Below are positions 1 through 7,159 of a DNA stretch of 19,842 nt, one piece after another. Source of the DNA: UMGS1781 sp045628105 (GTDB lineage: Bacteria > Bacillota > Clostridia > TANB77 > CAG-508); the NCBI GenBank assembly GCA_045628105.1, contig JAZQOX010000019.1, positions 1 through 19,842 on the forward strand, read 5' to 3'. How positions within the stretch are numbered: the first letter of the stretch is position 1; every line of letters starts with the position of its first letter. Under the pieces are notes generated by a model. That model did no database searches. It was not told where the DNA came from and saw only the letters and a program-made list of their open reading frames with translations. The translations under genes were made by a program, and so were the position numbers.

Positions 1-243
1 ATTTTTATAAAGAAGAAAAATATAAAACAGGAATTATGGTTTTCGCTATCTTTAATAATAATATCAATAATGCCATATCTTAGATATGCTGTTATGTCTA
101 ATCACTCATATAGACATGATTTCTTTACTTTTAGATGCCAAATTATAAGTATAATGGCAATTATTTTAGCAATTGTGTATAGTTTAGATTATAAACTCTT
201 ATTTAAAGAAATTAAACTAAAAGATAGAAAAGAAAAAAAGTAA
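1..243 (+). CDS. C-terminal part of a multipass membrane protein
   Basis: The reading frame is open from the first base and ends in TAA at 241-243, so the start lies outside the window. The 80 visible residues hold one hydrophobic segment near residues 12-25, a polar loop with PYLRYAVMSNHSYRHDFFTF, a second hydrophobic segment near residues 50-62, and a lysine-rich cytoplasmic tail. A conserved-looking RY...NHSY loop between the last two membrane helices resembles the end of polytopic envelope glycosyltransferases or other glycan-related membrane proteins, and a glycosyltransferase gene follows 21 bases downstream. That functional link is inference from context; the family cannot be named from this fragment. 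Confidence 0.7.
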   Translation: MFIKKKNIKQELWFSLSLIIISIMPYLRYAVMSNHSYRHDFFTFRCQIISIMAIILAIVYSLDYKLLFKEIKLKDRKEKK

Positions 244-264
244 ATAAAGGATGATATATTTTAT

Positions 265-936
265 ATGGATAAAATTGCAATACTAATACCATGTTATAAC
301 GAAGAAATAACAATAAAGAAAGTTATAGAAGATTTTAGAAGACAAATACCAAGTGCAGATATATATGTATATAATAATAATTCTACAGATAAAACAGCAC
401 AAATTGCAGAAAATTGCGGAGCAATAGTAAAAAATGAAAGTAATCAAGGCAAGGGAAATGTTGTTAGAAGAATGTTTAAAGAAATTGAAGCAGATATATA
501 TGTTATGGTAGATGGAGATGATACTTATCCAGCAGAAAGTGTACAAGAATTAATACAGCCAATAATTAATCAAGAAGCCGATATGACAGTTGGAAACAGA
601 ATTAGTAATGGAAGATATAAAAAACAAAATACAAGAGCTTTTCATAATTTGGGAAATAACTTAGTAGTAAAAATAGTTAATAAATTATTAAAAACAGATT
701 TGAAAGATGTAATGTCGGGTTATAGAGCATTTAACAAAAAATTTGTAAAAACAGTACAAATAACAACTTCTAATTTTGAAGTTGAAACAGAAATGACACT
801 TCAAGCTATAAATAAAAATTTAAGAATAAAAGAGATTGCAATAGAATATAGAGATAGACCAAAAGGAAGTAAATCAAAATTAAAAACAATAAAAGATGGC
901 AGAAGTATTATTAAAACTATAATAAAAATGCATTAA
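265..936 (+). CDS. GT2 glycosyltransferase, dolichol-phosphate mannose synthase-like, no membrane domain
   Basis: The 223-residue product has the GT-A fold signatures of the DPM1/GtrB group: ILIPCYNEE near the N-terminus (residues 7-14), the NNNSTDKT nucleotide-sugar segment (37-44), a GKGN turn (62-65) and the metal-binding VDGDDTYP motif (D83, D85, D86), then DVMSGYRAFNK and an E-rich acceptor segment around FEVETEM. Family members normally transfer a sugar from a nucleotide sugar to a polyprenyl phosphate at the inner membrane face. Many bacterial relatives continue into C-terminal transmembrane helices; this one stops at IIKTIIKMH, immediately after the catalytic domain, with no frameshifted continuation visible. 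It is probably co-transcribed with the membrane protein upstream and the CotH-like gene 30 bases downstream. The exact donor and acceptor are unknown. Confidence 0.9.
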   Translation: MDKIAILIPCYNEEITIKKVIEDFRRQIPSADIYVYNNNSTDKTAQIAENCGAIVKNESNQGKGNVVRRMFKEIEADIYVMVDGDDTYPAESVQELIQPIINQEADMTVGNRISNGRYKKQNTRAFHNLGNNLVVKIVNKLLKTDLKDVMSGYRAFNKKFVKTVQITTSNFEVETEMTLQAINKNLRIKEIAIEYRDRPKGSKSKLKTIKDGRSIIKTIIKMH

Positions 937-966
937 AGGTAAGTATATAAAGATGGAGAAGAAATA

Positions 967-2230
967 ATGAAAAGAAACTTAAAGTTAATAATAATTCTTA
1001 TAATTTTAATACTAATAGCATTATTATGTTATTATAAAAACCATAAGCCACAAGAAATAAATAATACCATAAGTGAAATAAAAGAAATAAAAGTAATAGA
1101 CAAATATGATAAAATAAAAGAAATACATGAAAATCCTGAAAAAGAAAAATGCGTATTAGTGGATGTTATAATTGATGGAAAATATTATACAAACTGTGGA
1201 ATAAGAACAAAAGGAGATGCAATATACGAGGCGATTAAGAAAAATCATATAGATAGTTACAGCTATAAACTAGAATTAGATTTTATGAATCCAGAGCAAA
1301 ACTATAATGGAATTACAGAATTACATTTAAATTCAAGTATGCATGATGCAACACGGAATAAGAGAATACTTGGTTTATGAAATTTATAACAAAATGGGAA
1401 TAAAAACGCAGGACTACTTTTTAGGACATTTAAAATTAGGAGATGTTGACAGAGGATTAATAACAGTTGTAGAAGTAATAAATGAGAATTATATAAAAAA
1501 GGCATACAACTATGAACATGCTAATTTATATAAACCAATAATGATAAATGAAAATGAATATGCAGGTGCAGACTTTAGATATCTAGGAGATGATTTAGAA
1601 CTTTACAAAGGTATATTTAATAAAACAAAAACGATAGCAACATTGGATGAAGACAAACAAAGACTAATAAAAATATTAGCAAACATAAATAGTTCATCAG
1701 ATAGCAAAGCTATAGAAGAAAATTTTATAGACTTTGATAAAATAATTAAAATGGTTGCTATAGATAAAGCACTTGGTTGTATAGATACTTTTACAAGAAA
1801 CTATTTAAGAAATTCTTTTTTATATGAAGAAAATGGAAAAATAGATATACTAATGTTTGATTGTGATTTCAGCTTAAATTATAATGTAAGCCCAGAATTT
1901 TGGACTCAGAATATAAATGAATTTGATTTAACGAAAGATGATGCAAAAATTTATTCAAGAATAATAGAAATTATTAATGAAAACGAAGAGTACACTAAAA
2001 AATATTATCAATATGTAGAAGAAACCATTCAAATACTAGAAGAAATGAACGAAAATGGAACTATAGATGAATTATTAGATAAAACAGAAAAAATAGTACT
2101 TTTAAACGAATGTACAATCTACAGTAAAAAAATGTATGCAAGAGAAAGAGTGAGACTAAAAGAATTTATAGAAAACAGAAGAAATGATTGGAAGGTGTCA
2201 ATAGGAACGGAGAATTTTGACACAAGATGA
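967..2230 (+). CDS. CotH-family protein, interrupted by +1 shift at an in-frame CGG
   Basis: Two overlapping frames make one CotH-like protein of about 420 residues. The first frame (967-1380) has a lysine-rich start, one membrane anchor (residues 5-22) and the NCGIRTKG segment of CotH proteins. It is in frame up to CGG at 1354-1356 (codon 130), then gives unrelated residues and stops at TGA 1378-1380. Skipping C1354 reads GGA and continues with GIREYLVYEIYNKMGI to the stop at 2228-2230. The atypical kinase-like core includes FDCDF (corrected D298 and D300), matching the paired acidic metal-binding residues of CotH kinases. CotH proteins phosphorylate spore-coat proteins in Bacillus; related surface versions have unknown substrates. 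The last residues (VSIGTENFDTR) come from a GGAACGG-type repeat, so the original C-terminus has probably been replaced. It may be a pseudogene, a recoded gene or contain a sequencing indel. Confidence 0.8.
2195..2223. repeat. REP-like palindrome at the 3' end of the CotH-like gene
   Basis: GTGTCAA at 2195-2201 is the exact reverse complement of TTGACAC at 2217-2223, with GGAACGG in the loop. Bases 2201-2223 match 3537-3559 at 20 of 23 positions. The element is translated in frame as the tail of the CotH-like protein, with the stop just after it. Similar GGGACGG-TTTGACAC modules are common REP-type elements in Clostridia; here that is a resemblance, not a database match. Confidence 0.65.
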
Positions 2231-2241
2231 AATTTGGGAAC

Positions 2242-2271
2242 GGAATTTGGGGACACACACCATTTTCCAAA
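2242..2271 (+). repeat. 30-base repeat, left copy (GGGGACACAC type)
   Basis: This stretch contains AATTTGGGGACACACACC and ends in TTTTCCAAA. It matches 3466-3495 at 25 of 30 positions in the same orientation. The two copies bracket the promoter and surface-protein gene at 2278-3463. Confidence 0.6.
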
Positions 2272-2277
2272 AAACTC

Positions 2278-2306
2278 TTGCAAAAAAAATATATATGGTA
2301 TACAAT
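2278..2306 (+). promoter_or_regulatory. Promoter of the BspA-like gene
   Basis: A -35 box TTGCAA (2278-2283) and a -10 box TACAAT (2301-2306) are separated by exactly 17 bases. The predicted 5' untranslated region of about 45 bases carries a small inverted repeat, AGGTC (2321-2325) with GACCT (2333-2337), and a GGGAGG ribosome binding site before the start at 2363. Confidence 0.6.
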
Positions 2307-2362
2307 AAAGAAAAAATAAAAGGTCAAAAATAGACCTACAAAAGAAAAGGGAGGAAAAATAA

Positions 2363-3463
2363 ATGAAAGTAAAAGAAAACAAAGGAATAACATTAATAGT
2401 ATTGATAATAACAATAATAATAATGTTAATATTGGTAGGTGTAGCAATAGACTTAACAATTGATTCAAACCTATTTGATAGTGCGAAAAAAGCGGTTGGA
2501 GATACAAATGATGAGATAGAAAAAACACAAACAAGAGTAGATGAATTAACAGATATTATGAATGAAATTGGTAATATTGATTATGAAAAAATACTAGCAA
2601 AATATGAAAATGTATCAGGACCAATAGCAATAGGACCAAGCGGAAAAGAAGTAGACTTAAGTTTATGGAGCTATACTTGGGATGATGATACAAATGGATA
2701 TGGAATGTATTATGAAGTTTATGCTGGAAGTGTCGCATCAGGTAGATATGATGGAGGATATGATGGAGATATAGTTGATGGAAAAATTATTGGAGAAATA
2801 CCAATGTATATAAAAGATGCAGATGATGATGAATTTTATGAAGTTACGAGTTTATACCGTACTTTTGAGGGTATGACTGATCTAACAATAGCTCCAAAAA
2901 TTCCAGCAACTGTAACAGATATGAGCCAGACTTTTTTAAGATGTACAAATTTAACAACAGCCCCAGAAATACCAAATAATGTAGAAGATATGTGCTATAC
3001 TTTTGGGAGTTGCTTCAATTTAACAGCAGCTCCAAAAATTCCAGACAGTGTTACATACATGGTTGATACTTTTTCTGGATGTACAAGTTTAACCACAGCT
3101 CCCGCAATTCCAAGTGGTGTAACAGACATACAAAGAACATTTTCTGAGTGCTACAGTTTAATAACAGCTCCAAAAATTCCCGACAGTGTAACAAACATGT
3201 GTTATACTTTTAGCGGTTGTACAAGTTTAACAACAGCACCAGAAATTCCAAGTAATGTGGAATATCTAGTGGAAACTTTTTACGGTTGTAATAATTTGAC
3301 AGGTACACTAGTTATAAATGCAAATCCAATTGATGATGCGGGAGCCTTAACAGATTGCGCTACAAATCCAGGATGCAACCTTGTTTTAAAGGGAACATCA
3401 CAAAAATTAAATGATTTATTAGCAACAAAAAGTAGTAATTCAAATATAACAATAGGCCAATAA
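2363..3463 (+). CDS. BspA-like leucine-rich surface protein with prepilin-like leader
   Basis: The 366-residue product begins with MKVKENKG then ITLIVLIITIIIMLILVG, a prepilin-like leader with a likely cleavage after the glycine; the usual glutamate five residues past the cut is valine. A short helical stretch follows (residues 35-70), then a glycine- and aspartate-rich region (85-160). Seven consecutive repeats of exactly 23 residues occupy 164-324, with consensus TFSGCTSLTTAPEIPSVT and a cysteine in most copies, as in BspA/DUF285-type leucine-rich repeats of surface proteins that bind host or microbial ligands. No cell-wall sorting signal is seen. It has its own promoter and a strong terminator, so it is transcribed alone. 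The ligand is unknown; whether the leader is processed by a prepilin peptidase or stays as a signal anchor is not shown. Confidence 0.85.
   Translation: MKVKENKGITLIVLIITIIIMLILVGVAIDLTIDSNLFDSAKKAVGDTNDEIEKTQTRVDELTDIMNEIGNIDYEKILAKYENVSGPIAIGPSGKEVDLSLWSYTWDDDTNGYGMYYEVYAGSVASGRYDGGYDGDIVDGKIIGEIPMYIKDADDDEFYEVTSLYRTFEGMTDLTIAPKIPATVTDMSQTFLRCTNLTTAPEIPNNVEDMCYTFGSCFNLTAAPKIPDSVTYMVDTFSGCTSLTTAPAIPSGVTDIQRTFSECYSLITAPKIPDSVTNMCYTFSGCTSLTTAPEIPSNVEYLVETFYGCNNLTGTLVINANPIDDAGALTDCATNPGCNLVLKGTSQKLNDLLATKSSNSNITIGQ
2852..3334 (+). repeat. Seven tandem 69-base units encoding leucine-rich repeats
   Basis: Seven in-frame units of 23 codons each run through the BspA-like gene. Units share the T-F-x-x-C-x-x-L-x-x-A-P-x-I-P framework, but the DNA has diverged, most in the first and last units, so the array is not a recent amplification. 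Confidence 0.8.
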
Positions 3464-3465
3464 TT

Positions 3466-3495
3466 GAAATTTGTGGACACGCACTTTTTTCCAAA
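3466..3495 (+). repeat. 30-base repeat, right copy (GTGGACACGC type)
   Basis: This is the downstream partner of 2242-2271 (25 of 30 identical, same orientation). It starts two bases after the stop codon of the BspA-like gene and runs into the stem of the following terminator. Confidence 0.6.
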
Positions 3496-3528
3496 GGAAG
3501 GATGGAATTAAATCCATCCTTCCTTTTT
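3493..3528 (+). terminator. Rho-independent terminator of the BspA-like gene
   Basis: The arms GGAAGGATGGA (3496-3506) and TCCATCCTTCC (3513-3523) form a perfect 11-bp stem with a 6-base loop, extended by A-T pairs and followed by a T run. It may weakly serve the convergent dacF transcript too. Confidence 0.9.
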
Positions 3529-3536
3529 GTGTATAA

Positions 3537-3559
3537 ATAGGGACGGAAAAGTTTGACAC
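3537..3559. repeat. GGGACGG-TTTGACAC repeat next to the dacF stop
   Basis: ATAGGGACGG followed by TTTGACAC matches 2201-2223 at 20 of 23 positions. It ends one base before the dacF stop codon at 3561-3563, so on the minus strand it begins immediately after that gene. Confidence 0.6.
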
Positions 3560-3560
3560 A

Positions 3561-4788
3561 TTATCTAAGCAGCGTAAACCATTTTTCTACCACATGTGCT
3601 AGCATATTACCTAAATTTAATTTCTTAACACTGCTATTTGCAACTAAATTCACACTTCCAAGTGTTTCACTATTTAAAGAAAATTGAACTTCTCCAATTT
3701 TATCTCCTTTATTTACAGGAGCTTCTATAATTTCTGGAAGTACAACAGTTGTTGTAATATTAGAAGATTGACCTTTTGGTATTAAACTTCCTGCGTCAGA
3801 TTCAAAAATTACTTCAACACTATCAGTTGTACCCTTATTTACAGGAAGAAACTTTGCAATATCTCCTTTATTGCTGTATTTATAATATTCAAAATTGCTA
3901 AAACCATAATCTAAAAGCTTTTTAGCTTCTTCAAAACGAATACTACTTGTTTCACCACGCATAATTACAGCAATTAAAGATAAATCATTTCTAGTAGCAC
4001 TTGCAGAAAGGTTAAATAGAGCAACTGATGTAGAACCAGTTTTTAAACCTGTACAACCTTCATAATTTCTAAGAAGTTTATTTGTATTAACAAGTTCAGA
4101 TTCTCCATTTCTTAAACTATCCATCCAAATAGTAGTATAATTTGTAATTTGAGGATGATTACTCATAAGTTCTCTTGACATAAGTGCAATATCATAAGCA
4201 GATGTAACATGGCCATCTTCATCAATACCATGACAATTCTTAAAACAAGTATCATTCATACCAAGTTCTTTAGCACGAGCATTCATTCTTTCAACAAACA
4301 ATTCTTGAGTACCGGCTAAATACTCAGCCATGGCGACTGAGGCATCGTTAGCAGAAACAACGCAAATAGCTTTAAGCATTTCATTTACAGTCAAAGTTTC
4401 AGTTGTATCAAGCCAAATTTGAGAGCCTCCCATAGAAGCGGCATTTTCAGAACAAGGAACGTTATCATCTAATGAAATTGTGCCATTATCAAGAGCTTCC
4501 ATAATTAGTAATAAAGTCATAATCTTTGTAACACTGGCGGGTCGTAGTTGCTCGTGACAATTATGATCATAAAGAACAGTTCCAGTAGATTGATCCATTA
4601 AAACAGCACCGCCACAAGTTAAATTTAAAAAGTTTCCTTCTTTATCACCGGAGTAAAGCAGATGTGGAAATAGCCTCATCAATAATGACATCTGACCAAA
4701 CATAAACACTATCAGAAGCAAAAACAGGTACGTAAATGTAGAAAATTAAAATAAAAATTAATAAAAATGCAATTTTTTTATTAAACAT
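3561..4788 (-). CDS. dacF: D-alanyl-D-alanine carboxypeptidase (DacF/PBP5 type), +1 shift at CGG
   Basis: This serine DD-carboxypeptidase trims the terminal D-Ala of peptidoglycan stem peptides outside the membrane. The catalytic motifs are all present: SVTK in PASVTKIMT, SAN in VVSANDAS and KTG in GLKTGST (corrected residues 85-88, 145-147 and 249-251), followed by a beta-rich C-terminal domain. The start at 4788 is supported by GGAGG at 4796-4800 with 7-base spacing and by the signal peptide it opens (MFNKKIAFLL... ending PVFA). That frame runs to CGG at 4650-4648 (codon 47) followed directly by TGA. Skipping the C reads GGT and enters the frame of the whole enzyme, giving about 408 residues. 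An ATG at 4721 in the second frame would yield a product without a signal peptide and is unlikely to be the true start. The catalytic domain looks fully intact, which argues against long decay. Confidence 0.88.
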
Positions 4789-4808
4789 CAAAAATCCTCC
4801 ATAAAAGT

Positions 4809-4839
4809 TTTATTAAATTCTATGGGGGATTTTAATAAA
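4809..4839. promoter_or_regulatory. 9-bp inverted repeat upstream of dacF
   Basis: TTTATTAAA (4809-4817) and TTTAATAAA (4831-4839) are exact reverse complements around a 13-base spacer containing GGGGGA. It lies between the VanW-like gene and the dacF ribosome binding site. It could be an operator or a weak stem-loop in the message; in such AT-rich DNA chance is also possible. Confidence 0.35.
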
Positions 4840-4863
4840 TATGACCTTAATATTTGTTAAAAT

Positions 4864-5458
4864 TTATGAAGAAACTTTAACAATAGAAACATCAACAGTA
4901 TCAGGAGTATTAGAAACATAGAGCCTTATATCAAAGTCGCTGTCGTTTCTAAATTTAAAATCACAAACACCATAACTTACGCAAGCATCCATTCCATCAG
5001 GAACATAATAAACAGAGGCACTGTGCTCATGCCTTTCAACAACAGTTAAAGATGGAACAGCAAGAACAGCATTATACAACGTTGAACTAATTTGACATTT
5101 CCCTCCACCATAAATTTCAATAGTATTTCCTTCACTATCAAATCCATTAGCTTTTTCATAACCATCTTCAGGCTTAGCTGGACCTAATGTATCACAAAAA
5201 GAAAATGTTTCACCGTGACTTTACAATAAGTCCATTTAAAGAATTACATGCAATTGTAATATTTGTTTGCCTATCAGGATCTTTTCTTAAAATTTCAGTA
5301 GAAAATGATGCAATTTGTTCTTCTATCGGATCAGCGTGATTTATAATAGGTTCATCAAAAGACAAACGTTCAGAATTATAAGATTTATTTTCAGAAATTG
5401 AAGAAGAACAACCGGTTAATAAAAAAATGCAAAAAGCACAAATAAAAAATAATTTCAC
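4864..5458 (-). CDS. VanW-domain lipoprotein, +1 shift at CGG
   Basis: Two frames join into one protein of about 197 residues. The start is GTG at 5458, preceded by GGAGG (5465-5469) at 6-base spacing. It opens a lipoprotein signal peptide with lipobox LLTGC. The frame stays open to CGG at 5215-5213 (codon 82), followed immediately by TGA. Skipping C5215 reads GGT and continues GETFSFCDTLGP, then GGGKCQISSTLYNA, VERHEHS and VSYGVCDFKF, the conserved core of VanW-type domains. The glycine produced by the shift is the conserved one of the G-E-x-F-S-F motif, which supports C-skipping rather than reading CGG first. VanW occurs in glycopeptide-resistance clusters and many cell-wall proteins; its biochemical role is unclear. 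It sits 75 bases upstream of dacF on the same strand, consistent with a shared cell-wall role. Confidence 0.8.
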
Positions 5459-5480
5459 AATATGCCTCCATTTAACATTT

Positions 5481-5507
5481 CCCAATTGGGGACGTATTTA
5501 AATTGGG
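5481..5507 (+). repeat. REP-like palindrome, copy A
   Basis: A 27-base unit: CCCAATT, a GGGGACGTATTTA centre, then AATTGGG, so the ends are inverted repeats. The match with copy D at 13001-13048 extends to 48 identical bases (5475-5522). It lies about 12 bases upstream of the ribosome binding site of the VanW-like gene. Confidence 0.8.
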
Positions 5508-5589
5508 AAAAAAATCACAATTAGTGCCAAGTTTAAAAAACCAAAAAAAACACCAACATTAGTAGCATTACCAATTAGCAAAGAATTAT
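5508..5589. other. 82-base spacer between two REP copies; possible gene remnant
   Basis: On the minus strand this segment is open and hydrophobic (NSLLIGNATNVGVFFGFL is part of it). Its frame enters from copy B and stops at a TAA inside copy A. There is no start codon or ribosome binding site. It may be the tail of a lost membrane-protein gene or simply AT-rich DNA. Confidence 0.25.
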
Positions 5590-5616
5590 CCCAATTGGGG
5601 ACGTATTTAAATTGGG
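5590..5616 (+). repeat. REP-like palindrome, copy B
   Basis: The same 27-base unit as copy A, identical over its full length and in the same orientation, starting 109 bases later. It is about 120 bases upstream of the transposase start. Confidence 0.8.
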
Positions 5617-5736
5617 ATTTTAGATTCTAAAAAAATTTTTATTTTCGACGAATTTCGACAGACTTTGCAAAATATATATGATATTATTAACATAATTTGA
5701 ATTCTATTATTATTTTTTTATCAGGAGGTATGTTCT

Positions 5737-6447
5737 ATGCCTAGATTACCACGTGGCTGTTTTGAAACAACTTTTTTTCATGTTATTACTCAAGGAATAA
5801 ATAAAAGCTATGTTTTTGATTCACAAGAGGATATTAGAAAATATATTTTTGAAATGTATGAGTTAAAGGATGAGTATGATATTCAAATTATTGCCTATTG
5901 CATTATGAATAATCATGCCCATTTATTATTAAATGTTGAAAAAATCGATAATCTTAGTTTATTTATGCACAGATTAAATACTAAGTATGCAAATTATTAT
6001 AATAAAAAGTATAAGAGAGTAGGTTTTGTTTTTAGAAATCGATTCAAAAGCGAAGCAATTTTTAATGAAAGTTATCTATATAGTTGCATAAATTATATCT
6101 TTAATAATCCTGTAAAAGCTGGAATTTGTAAAACTCCAGAAGAATATAAATATTCAAATTATAAAGATTATATGTGTATGAATAATAAAAACAAATCAAC
6201 AGATGCAATTTATTTTCATCTGGATATCTCTGAAAATAGTAGAGAAAGATGTCAGGAAATTGTAAACCTATTTTTAAAGTATAAAAATAAATCGCTAAAA
6301 CAAATTATAATAAACACAGATGTGTTAAAGGAATTAGTTGATATTTTAGTTCAAAATAAAATTTCTTTTTTAGCAATGGAAAAAGTTATAAAAATAAATA
6401 GAAAGAAGCTAAAAAAGTTACATGAAATGAATTATGATGAAGAGTAA
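5737..6447 (+). CDS. REP-associated tyrosine transposase (RAYT, IS200-like Y1)
   Basis: The 236-residue protein has the Y1 transposase order: a beta strand FFHVITQGINK, a YCIMNNHAHLLL segment carrying the HxH metal-binding pair (H60, H62), GFVFRNRFKSE, and the catalytic-tyrosine helix INYIFNNPVKAG (Y120). A C-terminal extension of about 85 residues probably forms the extra helical domain common in RAYTs. These single-copy enzymes cleave and join single-stranded REP hairpins and are thought to spread them through the genome. The start is supported by CAGGAGG upstream. Two forward REP copies precede the gene and an inverted copy follows it, the expected RAYT-REP arrangement. No IS ends or target duplication are seen, so it is probably not an autonomous insertion sequence. 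Confidence 0.9.
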   Translation: MPRLPRGCFETTFFHVITQGINKSYVFDSQEDIRKYIFEMYELKDEYDIQIIAYCIMNNHAHLLLNVEKIDNLSLFMHRLNTKYANYYNKKYKRVGFVFRNRFKSEAIFNESYLYSCINYIFNNPVKAGICKTPEEYKYSNYKDYMCMNNKNKSTDAIYFHLDISENSRERCQEIVNLFLKYKNKSLKQIIINTDVLKELVDILVQNKISFLAMEKVIKINRKKLKKLHEMNYDEE

Positions 6448-6455
6448 ATGACAAA

Positions 6456-6506
6456 CGTGTCCCCAATTGGGAAAAAAATCCCAATTTAAATACGTCCCCA
6501 ATTGGG
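6456..6506 (-). repeat. REP-like palindrome, copy C with adjoining partial copy
   Basis: The full 27-base unit is at 6480-6506 in the opposite orientation to copies A and B. A partial unit, GTGTCCCCAATTGGG at 6458-6472, lies beside it across an A-rich spacer. The composite starts 8 bases after the transposase stop and ends 3 bases before the stop codon of the convergent gene at 6510. It can form a hairpin on either strand and could separate the two converging transcripts. Confidence 0.8.
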
Positions 6507-6509
6507 ATG

Positions 6510-7049
6510 TTAATAAATGATTCCTGTTGGAATGTAGGTGGCATCTGGAGGATATGTATATTCATTAGAAGGTTTATCTATTTTGTTTATTTTTAGAACC
6601 TTAAGTAATGGGATTTCCCCATGATAATTTCCTTTTGTGATTTCTCCTGTTATTTCAATCCAGGTTCCATCGGCGTAGTTTGAAGCTTCTTTACAGGTGC
6701 ATAAAAATCCTACAATTAGTGTTTTGGTACTACCATCAACAATCATATCCCTTGCAAGAACAAATTGATTATCTGCAAAGTCTATATTTCTATAAACATA
6801 TCCAGAAAAACATATTTTTTGACCAAGATAAGTGTCTGTATTTTCATAAACGCTTTTTAGAACATTAGTGTAATTTTCAGCTTGAAGATAAGAAACATCT
6901 GGTTCTGGAATGTTATCTTTAACAAAGAAACTTTCACTTAAAATTTTATAAAGTGAAATTAGAAAGAAAATAACCACAATAACGGAAAGAATAATTAATG
7001 ATATTTTAACAATAATTTTACTATTAACTTTAATATTACAAACAAACAT
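6510..7049 (-). CDS. Membrane-anchored protein with YcgQ/DUF1980-like C-terminal domain
   Basis: The 179-residue product has one N-terminal transmembrane segment (about residues 12-35) and an extracellular domain. That domain contains YLGQKICFSGYVYRN, DNQFVLARDMIV, IVGFLCTC and GTWIEITGEI, resembling the C-terminal half of TIGR03943/YcgQ proteins: an OB-like domain of unknown function in envelope proteins often found with YcgR-type permeases. The N-terminal membrane half of that family is missing, so this is a short version. ATG at 7049 is chosen because AGAGGTG lies 5 bases upstream; a TTG at 7070 is less likely. The stop codon lies 3 bases from a REP element. Family assignment is by motif resemblance. 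Confidence 0.65.
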   Translation of the reverse strand: MFVCNIKVNSKIIVKISLIILSVIVVIFFLISLYKILSESFFVKDNIPEPDVSYLQAENYTNVLKSVYENTDTYLGQKICFSGYVYRNIDFADNQFVLARDMIVDGSTKTLIVGFLCTCKEASNYADGTWIEITGEITKGNYHGEIPLLKVLKINKIDKPSNEYTYPPDATYIPTGIIY

Positions 7050-7094
7050 AAATACACCTCTAACTTGCAATTTTTATTAATTCTATGCGAAACC

Positions 7095-7123
7095 TTGAAA
7101 GATATGATAATTTATGATATAAA
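7095..7123 (+). promoter_or_regulatory. secA promoter
   Basis: TTGAAA (7095-7100) and TATAAA (7118-7123) with a 17-base spacer lie just upstream of secA; AGAGG at 7146-7150 is the ribosome binding site. Confidence 0.6.
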
Positions 7124-7159
7124 TGTACATGTATAAAATTAGGAAAGAGGTACGCATTA

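Noticed and set aside
1302..1505. Open frame antisense to the CotH-like gene, and many similar antisense frames in the window
   Set aside because: They are opposite clear coding frames, lack ribosome binding sites and give low-complexity Leu/Phe/Ser-rich products expected from AT-rich complementary strands.
4789..5458. Treating the VanW-like lipoprotein part (5210-5458) and the VanW core (4864-5079) as two genes
   Set aside because: Bases between them are coding in the same frame as the core up to the CGG site, the family motifs join without a gap, and no ribosome binding site precedes the second part.
5481..5616. CRISPR-like direct repeats
   Set aside because: Only two adjacent copies with an 82-base spacer, others scattered and inverted; the units are palindromic and sit beside a RAYT, so REP elements explain them.
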